Positions 18,820-27,395 of a stretch of 64,000 nucleotides of DNA are shown here, in pieces (positions within the stretch are counted from its first letter, which is position 1; the number at the start of each line of letters is the position of its first letter). The notes below the pieces were generated by a model. The model was not told where the DNA came from. It did no database searches and was given only the letters and a program-made list of their open reading frames with translations. The stretch is from ZC4RG30 sp963812195 (lineage in GTDB: Bacteria; Pseudomonadota; Gammaproteobacteria; Steroidobacterales; Steroidobacteraceae), in the NCBI GenBank assembly GCA_963812195.1, contig CAWEUI010000023.1:1-64000 (forward strand), read 5' to 3'. The position numbers were made by a program, and so were the translations under genes.

Positions 18820-20956
18820 ATGAAGCTCAAGAATCTGGCGCTGCTGTGCGCGTGTGTCCTGGTGGTGGCTGCATGTGCGCGCAAGCAGGAGCAGGCGCCG
18901 GAGGAGATGGCCACCGGTCCGGCCGCACAGGTCGACGACGCCCGCCTGCTGGCCGCGGATGATCCGGCCAATGCCGGGCAGTGGATGAGCTACGGCCGCG
19001 ACTACAGCGAACAGCGCTTCAGCCCGCTCGACCAAGATAACCGCCGACAACGTCGGGCAGCTCGGACTGGCCTGGTACGGGGACTTCGACACACGCCGCG
19101 GGCAGGAGTCCACGCCGCTGGTCATCGACGGGCGCATCTACGTCACCACGGCCTGGAGCAAGGTCTATGCCTACGACGCGAAGAGCGGCAAACAGCTGTG
19201 GTACTACGACCCGCAGGTGCCGGGCGAATGGGGCGTGAATGCCTGCTGCGACGTGGTCAATCGCGGCGTCGCGGCCTGGAAGGGCAAGCTGTATCTGGCC
19301 ACCATCGACGGGCGGCTGATCGCGCTGGATGCGGCCACGGGCAAGGTGCTGTGGGACGTGCTCACCATCGGCAAGGGGCTGCCCTATGCCATCACCGGCG
19401 CGCCGCGCGTGGCCAAGGGCAAGGTGCTGATCGGGCAGGGTGGCTCCGAGTTCAGCCAGCGCGGCTACCTCTCGGCCTATGACGCCGAGACCGGCAAGCT
19501 GGACTGGCGCTGGTATGTGGTGCCCGGCGATCCGGCCAAGGGTCCGGACGGCGAGGCCTCGGACAACGTGATGGCCATGGCCGCCAAGACCTGGACCGGC
19601 CAGTGGTGGAAGACCGGCGGCGGCGGGGCGCCCTGGGATTCGATCATCTACGACCCGGTCACCAATTACGTGCTGGTGGGTACCGGCAGCGGCGCGCCCT
19701 GGCCGGCGGCCATCCGCTCGCCCGGCGGCGGCGACAACCTGTTCCTGTCCTCCATCGTCGCGCTTGACCTGGATACCGGGCATTACGTGTGGCACTACCA
19801 GGCGACGCCGGCCGAAAGCTGGGATTACGACAACACCTCGCAGCTGTTCACCGCCGATCTGCAGCTGGACGGCAAGCCGCGCCACGTGGTGATGCAGGCG
19901 CCGAAGAACGGCTTCTTCTACATGCTGGATGCCAGGACCGGCAAGCTGCTGTCGGCCAAGGCCTATGTGCCCGGGGTGAACTGGGCGCGCGGTGTGGACA
20001 TGAAGACCGGCCGGCCGATGGTCAATGCCCAGGCCCACTACGGCAAGACCGGCAAGGGCGCGCTGGTCAGCCCGTTCTACGGTGGCGCACACAACTGGCA
20101 GCCGCTGTCCTTCAGCCCGAAGACCGGCCTGGTGTACATCCCGGCCAACCAGAGCAGCTACGCCTACGTGGCCACGCACGAGGATGACAACCCCATGGGC
20201 CAGAAGCTGTCGATCAGCTTCGCCGGCAACCAGGCGTTCATGGCCAAGCTGAAGAAGCCGCCGGTCAACGAGGGTTTCCTGCTGGCCTGGGATCCGGTCA
20301 AGCAGAAGGAGGCCTGGCGCGTGCCCTTCGGCACCGGGCGCAGCGGCGGCACGCTGGCCACCGCGGGCGGCCTGGTGTTCGCCGGGGATCGCGGCAACGA
20401 GTTCGCGGCCTATCGGGCCGATACCGGCGAGAAGCTGTGGCATGCCGATACGCAGGTCGGGACCATGGCCGGGCCGGTGACCTTCGAACTGGATGGCGAG
20501 CAGTACGTGGCGGTGGTCGCCGGATTCCGCTCTGCCGGCAGCGGCAGCTACTACGCGCCGAACTACTCGCGGCTGCTGGTGTACAAGCTGGGCGGCACGG
20601 CCAAGCTGCCCGCGCCGATCCCGTTCACCGAACCCGTGCTCAATCCGCCGCCGGCCTTCGGTACGGCACAGCAGCTCAAGCACGGCGAGGACCTGTACGG
20701 CCAGCTGTGCAGCACCTGCCACGGCTCGGACGGCCTGTCGCGCGGCATGTTTCCTGACCTGCGCTACAGCGGGGCGCTGGGCAGTGCCGATGCGTTCCGC
20801 AGCATCGTGATCGACGGGGCGCTGTCGAAGAACGGCATGGCCTCGTTCAAGGCGGCCATTTCCCAGGAGGATGCCGAGGCGGTGCGCGCCTATGTAGTGG
20901 CGCAGGCCCATGCGGCCATGCCTGCGGCGGCGCCGGCGGCTGGGCACGGCAACTGA
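18820..20956 (+). CDS. PQQ-dependent quinohemoprotein alcohol dehydrogenase, lipoprotein
   Basis: This periplasmic dehydrogenase has an eight-bladed PQQ propeller and a C-terminal cytochrome c domain. The N terminus (ALLCACVLVVAACARK) is a lipobox signal, so the protein should be lipid-anchored. Visible features are the adjacent Cys pair in NACCDVVNRG that forms the ring disulfide near PQQ, AESWDYDNTSQ with the active-site Asp, and heme motif CSTCH with a likely Met ligand in SKNGMASF. The ATG at 18820 follows GGGGGG. One extra A near 19,036 (RFSPLDQ to ITADNVGQ) splits the frame. It oxidises a primary alcohol and passes electrons through its heme to the respiratory chain. The substrate is unknown. 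Confidence 0.9.
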
Positions 20957-20986
20957 GGGGCGGCAAGGATCAAGAGGAGGCGGTGT

Positions 20987-21019
20987 ACAGCACGGTTATT
21001 TTGGCTAGCGCCGTGCTGT
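20987..21019 (+). terminator. Inverted repeat after the quinohemoprotein gene
   Basis: ACAGCACGG and CCGTGCTGT form a perfect 9-bp stem with a 15-base loop, 30 bases after the stop codon. There is no T tract. It may be a transcription terminator or an mRNA-stabilising hairpin before the tRNA genes. Confidence 0.4.
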
Positions 21020-21028
21020 GGGCCCCCC

Positions 21029-21034
21029 TAGAAT
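21029..21034 (+). promoter_or_regulatory. Likely -10 box of the tRNA genes
   Basis: TAGAAT lies 18 bases before tRNA-Ala, where a -10 box would give a short leader. No clear -35 box is seen. Confidence 0.4.
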
Positions 21035-21051
21035 ACGCGCCCTCATCGTGT

Positions 21052-21127
<76 letters not shown>

Positions 21128-21157
21128 TTTTTCCCGGCACCAGGCATTGCGCGGCTT

Positions 21158-21232
21158 GCCCCTGTAGTTGAACGGATACAACGGCCCCCTCCTAAGGGGC
21201 AGGTCTGGGTTCAATTCCCGGCGGGGGCGCCA
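21158..21232 (+). tRNA. tRNA-Arg (anticodon CCT), integration target
   Basis: This is a 75-base cloverleaf. The acceptor GCCCCTG pairs with CGGGGGC, the anticodon stem GCCCC/GGGGC carries loop CTCCTAA (CCT, codon AGG), the T loop is TTCAATT, and CCA is encoded. Its last 18 bases (21215-21232) are repeated exactly at 28123-28140, and an integrase gene lies just downstream. The mobile element integrated in the 3' end and left the tRNA intact on the left side. Confidence 0.95.
21215..21232 (+). repeat. Left attachment site (attL core)
   Basis: These 18 bases form the 3' end of tRNA-Arg and are identical to 28123-28140. The following bases (CCTGGGCATCCGA) also resemble those after the right copy (TCCGGGCATCCGA). 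Confidence 0.88.
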
Positions 21233-21357
21233 CCTGGGCATCCGAGAACATCCGGCACCGTTGCGAGAATCGCAGGAAGTGTCGACAAAACAAGCCTGTT
21301 TCTGTCTTATGTCGCCTGATATCGTCCGTTGACAGCGCAGGACATCCGGGAGCAAGG

Positions 21358-21388
21358 TTGGGGGCAACTTTTCCACCTGGGGGCAACT
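21358..21388 (+). repeat. Two TGGGGGCAACT arm-type repeats before the integrase
   Basis: TTGGGGGCAACT (21358-21369) and CTGGGGGCAACT (21377-21388) are spaced 19 bases apart just upstream of the integrase ATG. A third copy (CTGGGGGCAA) and a variant (TAGGGGGCAT) sit near the right end at 28041-28062. Their positions suit integrase arm-binding sites. The second copy would also serve as the integrase ribosome binding site. Confidence 0.55.
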
Positions 21389-21389
21389 C

Positions 21390-22598
21390 ATGGCCCTGAC
21401 CGATGTATTCGTGAAGGCTGCCAAGCCTAAGCACAAGCCCTACAAGAGGTTCGATGGCGGGGGACTCTATCTGGAGGTAGCCCCCAGTGGCAGACGCTGG
21501 TGGCGCCTCAAGTACCGGCACGACGGCCGGGAACTGCGAATTTCTCTGGGCACCTATCCCGACACGTCGCTGCAACTGGCGAGGCAGAAGCGCGATGAGG
21601 CCCGGCGCCAGCTGGCAGAAGGGCGGAACCCCAGCGCGGAACGGCAGGCCGCCAAACTCGCACGCGCTGACACTTTCGCAGCCGTCGCGGCTGAGTGGCT
21701 GGAGGGACGGCGCGCCAGCCTCAAATCAGTGACCCGTGACAAGCTGCAATGGCTGCTCGATACGCAGCTAGGCCCACACATTGGAAGTCGCCCGATCAGC
21801 ACGATCAAGCCGGCCGATATCTTGCCGGCGCTGCGCAAGATCGAGGCGCGCGGCAAGAACGAAACTGCGCACCGTGCGCGCCAGCTGGCCGGTCAGGTGT
21901 TCCGATATGCCGTGGCTACCGGCCGGACGGAGCGCGATCCGGCTGCCGACCTGCGCGGCGCACTCGCCCCCGTCGTCGTCACCAATCGCGCGGCCATCAC
22001 GGACCCCAAGCGCATCGGCGACTTGCTGCGCGCCATCGACGGTTACAGCGGCCAACCTGCGACCGCCTTTGCCTTGAAGCTCGCGCCGCTGGTATTCGTG
22101 CGGCCCGGTGAGTTGCGCGCAGCACGTTGGGAAGAATTCACGGTTACCGGCAAGGAACCTGTCTGGCGCATCCCGGCCGAGCGCATGAAGATGGGCGAGG
22201 AACATCTTGTACCGCTGTCGCGGCAGGCCGTGGTGCTGCTCGATGAGCTGGCAGCCATCACGGGCCCGGATGGCTACGTGTTCCCCTCGCTGCGCTCCAA
22301 GGTCAGGCCATTGAGCGAAGGGACCCTGGGCGCGGCCCTGCGCCGCATGGACTTCGCCAAAGAGGAAATGTCGGCGCACGGTTTCCGCGCAATGGCTTCC
22401 ACGTTGCTCAACGAGCAGGGATTCCCGCCGGACGTCATCGAATTGCAGCTGGCTCATGCCGAGCGCAACGAGGTCCGCGCTGCGTACAACCGCGCGCAGC
22501 GCCTGACCGAGCGCCGCAAGATGATGCAGAGCTGGTCCGACTATCTCGACGGACTGCGTGCAGGCGCGAACGTGGTGCCGATCAAGCGCAAGGCTTGA
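21390..22598 (+). CDS. int: Tyrosine recombinase / integrase
   Basis: This 402-residue P4-type integrase has an N-terminal arm-binding domain (FVKAAKPKHKPYKRFDGGGL, DUF4102-like), a core-binding SAM-like domain and a C-terminal catalytic domain. Catalytic residues are visible: R238 (FVRPGELRAARWEE), K267, H330-x-x-R333 (HGFRAMAS), H356 (QLAHAERN) and the nucleophile Y366 (RAAYNRAQ). It would insert and excise the element at tRNA-Arg. It starts 157 bases after the tRNA, the standard position for this family. The complete active site suggests the enzyme is functional. Confidence 0.95.
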   Translation: MALTDVFVKAAKPKHKPYKRFDGGGLYLEVAPSGRRWWRLKYRHDGRELRISLGTYPDTSLQLARQKRDEARRQLAEGRNPSAERQAAKLARADTFAAVAAEWLEGRRASLKSVTRDKLQWLLDTQLGPHIGSRPISTIKPADILPALRKIEARGKNETAHRARQLAGQVFRYAVATGRTERDPAADLRGALAPVVVTNRAAITDPKRIGDLLRAIDGYSGQPATAFALKLAPLVFVRPGELRAARWEEFTVTGKEPVWRIPAERMKMGEEHLVPLSRQAVVLLDELAAITGPDGYVFPSLRSKVRPLSEGTLGAALRRMDFAKEEMSAHGFRAMASTLLNEQGFPPDVIELQLAHAERNEVRAAYNRAQRLTERRKMMQSWSDYLDGLRAGANVVPIKRKA

Positions 22599-22601
22599 AC
22601 C

Positions 22602-22772
22602 GTGGCCAAAGCGAAGCCGACGCTTGCATTCAGGGCCGATCTGCGTAGCGAGCTGAAGCGATGCGGGTTGATCGCGGCGCAGATTGAAAGGCTGGAACAG
22701 GCGCTGCCTCACATAGCTGCCCATCATGCTGACACGGGGCCATGTCGCGGCCGGATGTCCGCAAGCGCATGA
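22602..22772 (+). CDS. Small hypothetical protein (56 aa)
   Basis: This small frame begins at a GTG three bases after the integrase stop and encodes a charged helical peptide (VAKAKPTLAF; ERLEQALPHIAAHH). Its TGA overlaps the ATG at 22769, one possible start of the next gene, as ATGA. The tight spacing supports it, but there is no clear ribosome site and I recognise no family. Confidence 0.4.
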   Translation: MAKAKPTLAFRADLRSELKRCGLIAAQIERLEQALPHIAAHHADTGPCRGRMSASA

Positions 22773-23323
22773 ACAAAATCAGCGTGCCGCTGGCCAAGGC
22801 CCGTGATGCGCTGGCGGAACTGGAGGCGGAAATTTGTGTATCCGACCGCCGCGCACCTGGCGGCAAAGCCATTCGCGCCGATGCTCCGGCCGATGCGGTA
22901 GCGGCCTACGATGCACTGGTTAGCTTCGCCGGCAGGTTGCAGGTGTTGGCCGATGAGATTGCTGAGCAGCAACGCGAATTGCTGGTGTGCTTCAAGGGCC
23001 GCCGCGAGGCGAGCATCGGGCCCATTATTCGAATCAGCCACCTACTGGCACTCGCTCACTACGAGTACCACAAGGGCAGCAATCCCGACAGGCTGACCCC
23101 GCTATTTGAGTTGACCATTTCTCGCAATGGCACCGGCGGGGACGTGGTGCGCATCTGTTACGAAGCCGCAGGTCTTCCGGACCCGGAGCGCGCGTTGAAG
23201 CGCTACATGGACATGCTGCGCCTTAGCGAACACTGCACTACGGATTTGGGGGTGCGGATTCCTGAGGCTGGTGACGCCATCCCGAAGCGCAAAGCCGGCC
23301 GACGCAGGAAACGGGGCCGATAA
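22742..23323 (+). CDS. Hypothetical protein of the integrated element (193 aa)
   Basis: I do not recognise a family. The protein is mostly helical, with a likely coiled-coil region (LAKARDALAELEAEI; LQVLADEIAEQQREL) and a strongly basic tail (KRKAGRRRKRGR) that could bind nucleic acid. Starts at 22742 or 22769 are both possible; the latter overlaps the preceding stop as ATGA. Its place between integrase and AlpA matches accessory genes of small tRNA-borne islands. Confidence 0.65.
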   Translation: MSRPDVRKRMNKISVPLAKARDALAELEAEICVSDRRAPGGKAIRADAPADAVAAYDALVSFAGRLQVLADEIAEQQRELLVCFKGRREASIGPIIRISHLLALAHYEYHKGSNPDRLTPLFELTISRNGTGGDVVRICYEAAGLPDPERALKRYMDMLRLSEHCTTDLGVRIPEAGDAIPKRKAGRRRKRGR

Positions 23324-23447
23324 GCCGGCAAATTTCTTTGGGCTATACGTTTCCCTGGTCGTGTCAGTCCGCATGTGAATAATCGGGAGTCGCCCTCGCG
23401 GGCCGTCTCATGCATCGCATGTGGCGAATCGCCACTGGGGATGCGAC

Positions 23448-23651
23448 ATGACCGAACAGAACCAAACACGATTCTTGAGGCTGCCGGAAGTAACCCGAAT
23501 CACCGGCCTCCAGCGCGACTCGGTGTACCGACTCGCAAAGGCGGGGCGCTTCCCCCGGCCGGTGAAGCTGTCCGAAAGGGCATCGGGATGGGTGCTTTCA
23601 GAAGTAGAGGCTTGGGCGGCTGCGCGCGCCTCTGAACGGGGCGCAGCGTGA
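23448..23651 (+). CDS. AlpA-family excisionase-like regulator
   Basis: This 67-residue winged-helix protein of the AlpA/MerR-like excisionase family contains RLPEVTRITGLQRDSVYRL, KAGRFPRPVKLS and GWVLSEVEAWAAAR, the standard pattern. AlpA proteins activate the integrase gene or act as a recombination directionality factor. The ATG at 23448 is chosen because the conserved motif starts about ten residues later. Its TGA overlaps a GTG at 23648 that may start the next gene. Confidence 0.9.
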   Translation: MTEQNQTRFLRLPEVTRITGLQRDSVYRLAKAGRFPRPVKLSERASGWVLSEVEAWAAARASERGAA

Positions 23652-23685
23652 ACGCCACACAGATCCCACGCAACGTATTGCAACC

Positions 23686-23832
23686 ATGTGGGCCGCTGGA
23701 GTGCCGTTCCCGGAGATCGTGCGCATCCTGCGCCGGCCGCGCGAACAAGTTGCACATGAGTTGCTCCAACTCGACGACGTAGAGCTGCTCGCCGGCTTGC
23801 GGCGGCAGCTCGACGCGGAGGCGCGGCCATGA
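23686..23832 (+). CDS. Small helical protein between AlpA and DUF3987 (48 aa)
   Basis: This frame reads MWAAGVPFPEIVRIL and continues as a leucine-rich helical peptide with a helix-turn-helix-like look. Its TGA overlaps the ATG of the next gene as ATGA, which supports real translation. The frame is open further upstream without a start codon. A GTG at 23648 overlaps the AlpA stop in another frame, so a one-base indel near 23,680 may hide the true, longer start. The function is unknown. Confidence 0.5.
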   Translation: MWAAGVPFPEIVRILRRPREQVAHELLQLDDVELLAGLRRQLDAEARP

Positions 23833-25454
23833 CATCGCAAACCGGTTGCGCATCCGACGAACCCGAAGACGAATTCGGCAACGGCAACGGCCGGACGATC
23901 ACGCTCGAAGAGCTGCGCGCGTGGGCTCGCCCGAGGAAGGAGCGCCGCAAGCAGGTGCCTGCTGCCGCAGAAGTCAGGGAGTCGCGCGGCGCCCCCGAAC
24001 CGCTGCGCCGTCCTATTCCGCCAGCGCAGCCGTATCCGCTCGCCGCCTTGGGCGATGTGCTTGCTCCCGCAGCGCAAACTCTGCATCGTGTGGTGCAGGC
24101 ACCGGATGCCATATGCGGCGCGTCCGTACTTGCAGCGGCTACCTTGGCATCGCAGGCACTGGCCGATGTCGAGGTGGACGGGCGGGTTATCCCGCTGTCG
24201 CTGTGGCTGCTGTCAGTGGCCGAGTCCGGCGAGCGCAAGAGTGCAGTTGATACTGAGGTCATGCGCGCAGTCCGAGAATATGAGCGCGCCCTGGGCTGCC
24301 AGCACGAAACAGACAAAGCGGCACATGCCTCTGCCTTGGCCGAGTGGCAATCGCGTGTGGAATGCGCCAAGGCCGACACTAAGAAATCCAAGGGCAAGGG
24401 CCTCGCCGACGCGCTGGAGAACTTAGGACCGCAGCCGCCTGCGCCAATCGTGCCCCGGATCACGGCGGCGGACTTCACGGCCGAAGGGCTGTACAAGCTA
24501 CTGGCCGCGGCGCTGCCGAGCGTGGGCGCATTCACCGACGAGGCCGCACTGGTATTCGGCGGGCATGGCATGAACGATGAGGCAATGCGCCGCACTGCAG
24601 GGGACGCTTTGCAAGCTGTGGGATCGCGGCGAGCTTGATCGCGTGCGCGTGGCCGACGGCGCGACGAAGTTGCACGGGCGGCGCTTCGCAATGAATTTGA
24701 TGGCGCAGCCGGTCATTGCTGAGCGAGCGCTGGCCGATGATGTACTGGCCGGCCAAGGATTTCTCGCGCGCTGCCTGCTGGCGTGGCCTGAATCCACTGC
24801 CGGAACGCGCCACTACGTTGTCGAATGCCTGCGCGACGATCCCGACATGGAGCGATTGGTTGGCCGATTGGGCGATTTGCACCGGATGCCGTTGCCGCTG
24901 GCCGAGGGCGAGCGGCAGGAACTGGCGCCGCGTTGCCTGTACCTGTCGGCCAACACAAAGAGCGCATGGGTGCGCCTCGCTAACGCAATCGAGGCGGGGA
25001 TGGCGCCGGGCGGCAAGAGCGCCACAGTGAAACCTTGGGCAAGCAAGGCTCCGGAGCAGGCACTACGCATAGCCGGAGTGCTGACGCTGGTCGCTGCGCC
25101 GGAGGCCACAATGATCGACGCGGACACGCTCGCCCGAGCTGCTGACCTTGCCGTGTGGCACTTGGGCGAAGCTGTGCGACTGGTCGGCATGGCTGAAGTG
25201 TCAGGGCCGGTGCGAGGTCTGCCGAGGCGCTGCTGGCGTGGTGCCATGAGACAGACCGGAGTCTCTTGCACTCCAGCGCCGCGCTGCGACTCGGCCCGGC
25301 TCGTATCCGAGAGCGCACTGCGCTCCTGTCCGCACTCGATACGCTGGGACCGGCCGCTGGCTGGGCGGTGCCCGTGGAGGGCGGCGCGCGTATCGACGGC
25401 GCCCACCGGCGCAATGTGTGGCGGATCGTGCTGGCAAGCGAGGGCAATCTATGA
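23829..25454 (+). CDS. DUF3987 protein (replication/primase-helicase-like), two frameshifts
   Basis: The region from about residue 85 onward (ASVLAAATLASQALADVEVD; LSLWLLSVAESGERKSAVD) is characteristic of DUF3987, found in phages, satellites and islands. It includes an ATP-binding SGERKS motif. Later conserved parts are FTDEAALVFGGHGMND and LLAWPES. An extra G in a GGGG run near 24,603 and a second indel near 25,218 split it into three frames. The C terminus reads AALRLGPARI and ends LASEGNL at 25454. Repaired, the protein has about 540 residues. It is probably the element's replication or helicase-like protein, inferred from family context. It overlaps neighbours on both sides as ATGA. Confidence 0.8.
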
Positions 25455-25789
25455 GCTGCGCCCGAATCGGTCCGCTGTTCGCTGAACTGCTGGGGGTCCC
25501 GGCGAGCACCCCGGTTGATTCGCTCTCGCCTGGACACGCTTGCGAATCCGCGAATTCTGCGAATGCAGGCGCGTCAGACCAAAAGATTCGCAAGATTCGC
25601 AGATTCACAAGGGCCACCGGATTCTGCGTGCGACTTGGAGGGCACGCATCCGCGCGATGGCCGTCCGCTGGAAGTACACGTATGACGACTTGGCAAATGC
25701 GCTGGAAAATGCTCAGCTTCACGAATCCGGCTGCCTGGTTATTCAGCCTGCGACCAGGACGGCGAACAACGCGCCGCCAAGCTGCGTAG
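25451..25789 (+). CDS. Hypothetical protein after DUF3987, possibly frameshifted
   Basis: Translation probably starts at the ATG at 25451, which overlaps the DUF3987 stop. The first part (MSCARIGPLFAELLGVPAS) looks genuine. Further on, another frame gives better protein (AVRWKYTYDDLANALENAQL, then QRAAKLRRAGMRIYYLHYEA ending near 25,845), so indels between 25,620 and 25,760 are likely. The middle is built from short GCGAAT repeats. The family is not recognised. Confidence 0.45.
   Translation: MSCARIGPLFAELLGVPASTPVDSLSPGHACESANSANAGASDQKIRKIRRFTRATGFCVRLGGHASARWPSAGSTRMTTWQMRWKMLSFTNPAAWLFSLRPGRRTTRRQAA
25541..25607 (+). repeat. GCGAAT direct and inverted repeat cluster
   Basis: Three TGCGAAT-like units (25541-25566) are followed by three AGATTCGC/AGATTC units in the opposite orientation (25584-25607). 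They can fold on each other or serve as an iteron-like binding array. The cluster lies about 90 bases after the DUF3987 stop, a reasonable place for a replication origin or protein-binding site. Confidence 0.5.
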
Positions 25790-25831
25790 GGCAGGGATGC
25801 GCATCTACTATCTACACTACGAGGCAAATAG

Positions 25832-26170
25832 ATGGCACAGGGCTTGAAGACAGGCGGCCAGCTAATCGGTACTCCGAACAAGGCAACAGCGGAGGTGCGC
25901 GCCTGTGTTGCAAGGATTGCCCAGAATCTGGCCCCCCAAGTGGAGGAATGGATTGTTCGTGGGGCTGTCGACGATCCACTGGGAGCGGCCAAAGTGGTGA
26001 CCCAGCTGCTGGAATACCACGTTCCAAAGTTGGCCCGAATCGAGTGCAGCTCCGAATCTCCCGTTCGTTCATTGTGGGATCAGGAACTGGATCAACGCAT
26101 AGCGCAGCTTCTTTCTGGACTGCCCGCAACAGTCGCTGCTGGATACCGTGCACATACTGCCACCCGTTGA
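25832..26170 (+). CDS. Small phage/island protein with GTPNKAT motif (112 aa)
   Basis: The N terminus GGQLIGTPNKATAEVR matches a motif seen in many small prophage and island proteins, sometimes annotated near terminase genes. A helical segment follows (DDPLGAAKVVTQLLEYHVPK). The function is unknown. The C terminus (LLSGLPATVAAGYRAH) is less typical and could be shifted by an indel. It is the last plus-strand gene of the replication module. Confidence 0.6.
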   Translation: MAQGLKTGGQLIGTPNKATAEVRACVARIAQNLAPQVEEWIVRGAVDDPLGAAKVVTQLLEYHVPKLARIECSSESPVRSLWDQELDQRIAQLLSGLPATVAAGYRAHTATR

Positions 26171-26325
26171 AATTCCAGAGGCTTGACTAGGCGCCGATCA
26201 ACTCGAATCGAGCCCATCTAAGGAAGAGGCTTGCCCGCGTTCCTGTCCTTCAGCTGATCTGGCACGATCTGTGCCATTACCTGCACTTGGCCTATTCGAG
26301 CGAGACTGTCTGTCAGTCCGTACCC

Positions 26326-26691
26326 CTATTTCTTGCAAGCGTCGCGTATCGCGCCGTATACCAGAGTGTGCATATTTTCCTGCCATCGTTCCGGATGCTC
26401 CGTCATCCACTTGGTAACCATGGCGAGAAGCTGAGCATCATCCATGCCATCGTGCTTCGCCATACACGGTTCGAGCCACGATTTCGTATCGCCGCCGAAG
26501 AGGGGCGCCAAAAACATTCCATCGATGACACCGATTAAATAGCCACGCTGCCGGGCATCATCGAATCTGAGGAAGTCGTTGCCCTTAATCCATCCGTTGT
26601 GAACCAAAACAGCATCGGTCGCATTGGCGCTGCAAGACAAAATCACTAGTGCCGCGGCCACTACAAAGCGCGCATGGTTAAGACCCTCCAC
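26326..26691 (-). CDS. Secreted Rap1a/Tai-like immunity protein
   Basis: This protein has a signal peptide (FVVAAALVILSCSANA) and a mature domain of about 98 residues. Features are GYLIGVIDGMF, a Cys in LEPCMAK, DDAQLLAMVTKWMTEHPER and a C-terminal LVYGAIRDACKK. This order (GY-x-GV-x-DG, then a Cys-Pro-like turn, then an EHP helix ending in an AL/AI-x-x-C tail) fits the Rap1a/Tai family. Members of that family block type VI amidase effectors in the periplasm. The in-frame GTG at 26691 has no ribosome site. A strong GGAGGG lies before an ATG at 26675 in another frame, so a small indel near 26,668 is likely and the true start is probably 26675. No matching effector is seen. Confidence 0.62.
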   Translation of the reverse strand: MEGLNHARFVVAAALVILSCSANATDAVLVHNGWIKGNDFLRFDDARQRGYLIGVIDGMFLAPLFGGDTKSWLEPCMAKHDGMDDAQLLAMVTKWMTEHPERWQENMHTLVYGAIRDACKK

Positions 26692-26729
26692 GAAGATCGA
26701 TTCGGTCGCATTCGCGCAGCGTTGGTTTG

Positions 26730-26972
26730 CTATCCATCGCAAGCACAGCCCGGTGGCCGGTGGCAGATTTTTTCGCGGGCAATGCAGGTGTTGCCACACG
26801 CTTTGCCCTTCTTACAGATCTTGCAGCAGTGGGCACTGACCGTGGCGGTGCCTTTCGAAATCGAACACTGCATCGGCTGAGCTTAAGTAGAAACTGAGTG
26901 CGATGAGGCACTTGCCAATACCAGCGTGGGCAGCAGCATAATCGCGAGCCAACGGCGGGGACCGAAGTTCAT
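26730..26972 (-). pseudogene. Small secreted cysteine-rich protein with in-frame stop
   Basis: The ATG at 26972 follows GGAGGGAG and starts a signal peptide (WLAIMLLPTLVLASA). An in-frame TAA at codon 30 (26883-26885) stops it. The same frame continues for 51 codons and encodes a cysteine-rich domain with CCKICKKGKACGNTC and CHRPPGCACDG, a pattern I associate with small conserved secreted proteins of unknown role. The whole gene would be 80 residues. The stop may be a real nonsense mutation or a base error. Alternatively, the domain may start at the ATG at 26873. It lies directly upstream of the Rap1a-like gene on the same strand. Confidence 0.55.
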
Positions 26973-27395
26973 GGCATCTCCCTCCAAATCCTTAGGTTTC
27001 GAGGCTAGCTCGACAGTGAGGCGGTTGGGCGTGTAGCTGTCACAGACCAGCAGCTTCTGGGGTGCCGGCACGGAGATCGACCGAGTCTCGCTACCGGGCG
27101 CTGAATCCGCTGGCGAATCGGTACCTGTCGATCCGGCCTTCCGGGCAGGAGCGCGGGTGAAATGGGCGTAAATCCCGCTTCTTTGGCCGGCGCGCTTCCA
27201 CGAGCCCCCGGGGTCGCGGGTGCTCCTGTCGCACCCCGCGATGGACGTCGCATGTACTACATATCGTTCGACATTGAGGCGTACGTCACGATTGCATCCG
27301 CAGCGCGGGCGCTAGGCGAAAGAATGTGAGAAGCAACATGCAAATCAACAGCCAACAAAGACAGGATCGGACCACAGCGAAAGGGAGCAGGCCAT
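26973..27395 (+). other. Gap in the element without a convincing gene
   Basis: Apart from the ribosome binding site of the cysteine-rich gene at its left edge, no complete gene is visible. Weak coding hints exist on the minus strand (ISPALLPGRPDR; LLVCDSYTPNRLTVELAS), in two frames, possibly the remnant of a degraded gene. The base composition is more AT-rich near 27,250-27,390. Confidence 0.5.

Noticed and set aside
26198..26410. Minus-strand frame of 70 codons in the mobile element
   Set aside because: Its composition looks non-coding, there is no ribosome site, and it overlaps the end of the Rap1a-like gene in another frame.
27005..27253. Minus-strand frame of 82 codons
   Set aside because: Low-complexity Arg/Pro/Ser composition and no family. 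A few protein-like words in a second frame are too weak to call a gene.
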